In this document: one piece after another, positions 63,600 through 64,000 of the stretch
Numbering within the stretch: the first letter of the stretch is position 1
Layout: every line of letters starts with the position of its first letter
NCBI RefSeq assembly: GCF_027887165.1
Contig: NC_077232.1
Coordinates: forward strand, 79,001,483 to 79,065,482
Length of the DNA: 64,000 nucleotides
Source: Monodelphis domestica
Lineage: Eukaryota; Chordata; Mammalia; Didelphimorphia; Didelphidae
Direction of reading: 5' to 3'
Translations under genes and position numbers: made by a program
The notes under the pieces: generated by a model
Told to the model about the DNA's origin: nothing
Seen by the model: only the letters and a program-made list of their open reading frames with translations
The model's database searches: none

Positions 63600-64000
63600 A
63601 AAACTAGAAAACAATATAGCAAAATTAGGCACAGACCAATATCTCACACTAAGATATGGCCAAAATGGGTACATGATGACATTAAGTAATAATGAACAGG
63701 ATGAATTCAGAAAAACATAGAAAGACTTCAATGAACTGATGCAAAATGAAGTGAGCAGAAATAAGAGAACACTGTATACAATAACAAAAGTATTGTATGA
63801 TGATCAATTGTGAAGGACTAAACTATTATCAGCAAAACAAGGTTCAAAGATAACTACAAAGAAGTCGCAATAAAATTTAAAAAAATTTTTTAAACAATTT
63901 TTTTTAACACTATCCACAGCCAAAGAAAAAAACTGTTGGAATCTGACTTCAGATCAAAGCACACCATCCTTCACATTATTTCCTTTATAGTTTTTTGTTG
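63600..64000 (+). repeat. L1 3' end in intron 3, runs off the window
   Basis: AACTGATGCAAAATGAAGTG, AGAACACTGTATACAATAAC and TGTATGATGATCAATTGTGA are in sense L1 order. Confidence 0.8.

Overview
The window is eukaryotic nuclear DNA from a marsupial, most likely an American opossum (Didelphidae). Three lines of sequence evidence support this. First, a tRNA-derived CORE-SINE typical of marsupials recurs throughout: a head reading GGCAGCTGGGTGGCTCAGTG, a core reading CTAGCTGTGTGACCCTGGGC and a tail reading GATTCTAAGACGGAAGG. Second, many L1 fragments share one marsupial-type 3' end. Third, a 190 bp hAT element at 41397-41586 has the termini and body of the SPIN family, which is known from opossums. 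The base composition is AT-rich, coding sequence is split by introns, and no prokaryotic features were seen.

The only protein-coding gene I can support is LETM1 on the minus strand, in the right half. Eleven coding exons (exons 4-14 if the 14-exon human structure holds) lie between 63209 and 33347. They join in frame with consensus splice sites to give the C-terminal 561 residues, from the inner-membrane helix through the LETM domain, coiled coils and EF-hand to the stop codon. The first exons lie beyond 64000. The 3'UTR begins at 33346 and may run to about 28.7 kb; its end is uncertain.

Layout: 1-27.3 kb is intergenic and repeat-dominated. It holds L2, CR1/L3, MIR-like and marsupial SINEs, several L1 fragments, two solo LTRs, a tandem minisatellite and a GGAA microsatellite. 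It ends in an almost full-length but decayed antisense L1 (about 21.2-27.3 kb). From 27.3 to 35.7 kb lies a stretch without marsupial SINE, L1 or LTR insertions. It contains the putative LETM1 3'UTR, the last exon and a CpG-rich patch. From 35.7 to 64 kb are LETM1 introns carrying SINEs, L1 3' ends, a solo LTR, a SPIN-like hAT, a second hAT element nested in a MIR, and a mariner with a decayed transposase.

In human the FGFR3 gene lies tail-to-tail downstream of LETM1. No FGFR3 exon was seen here, so it would lie left of the window if synteny holds. I found no novel multi-gene system. The most informative signals are dated transposon insertions with exact target-site duplications, two related tandem-repeat arrays, a 3'-end CpG-rich patch and a short near-identical duplication between two LETM1 introns.
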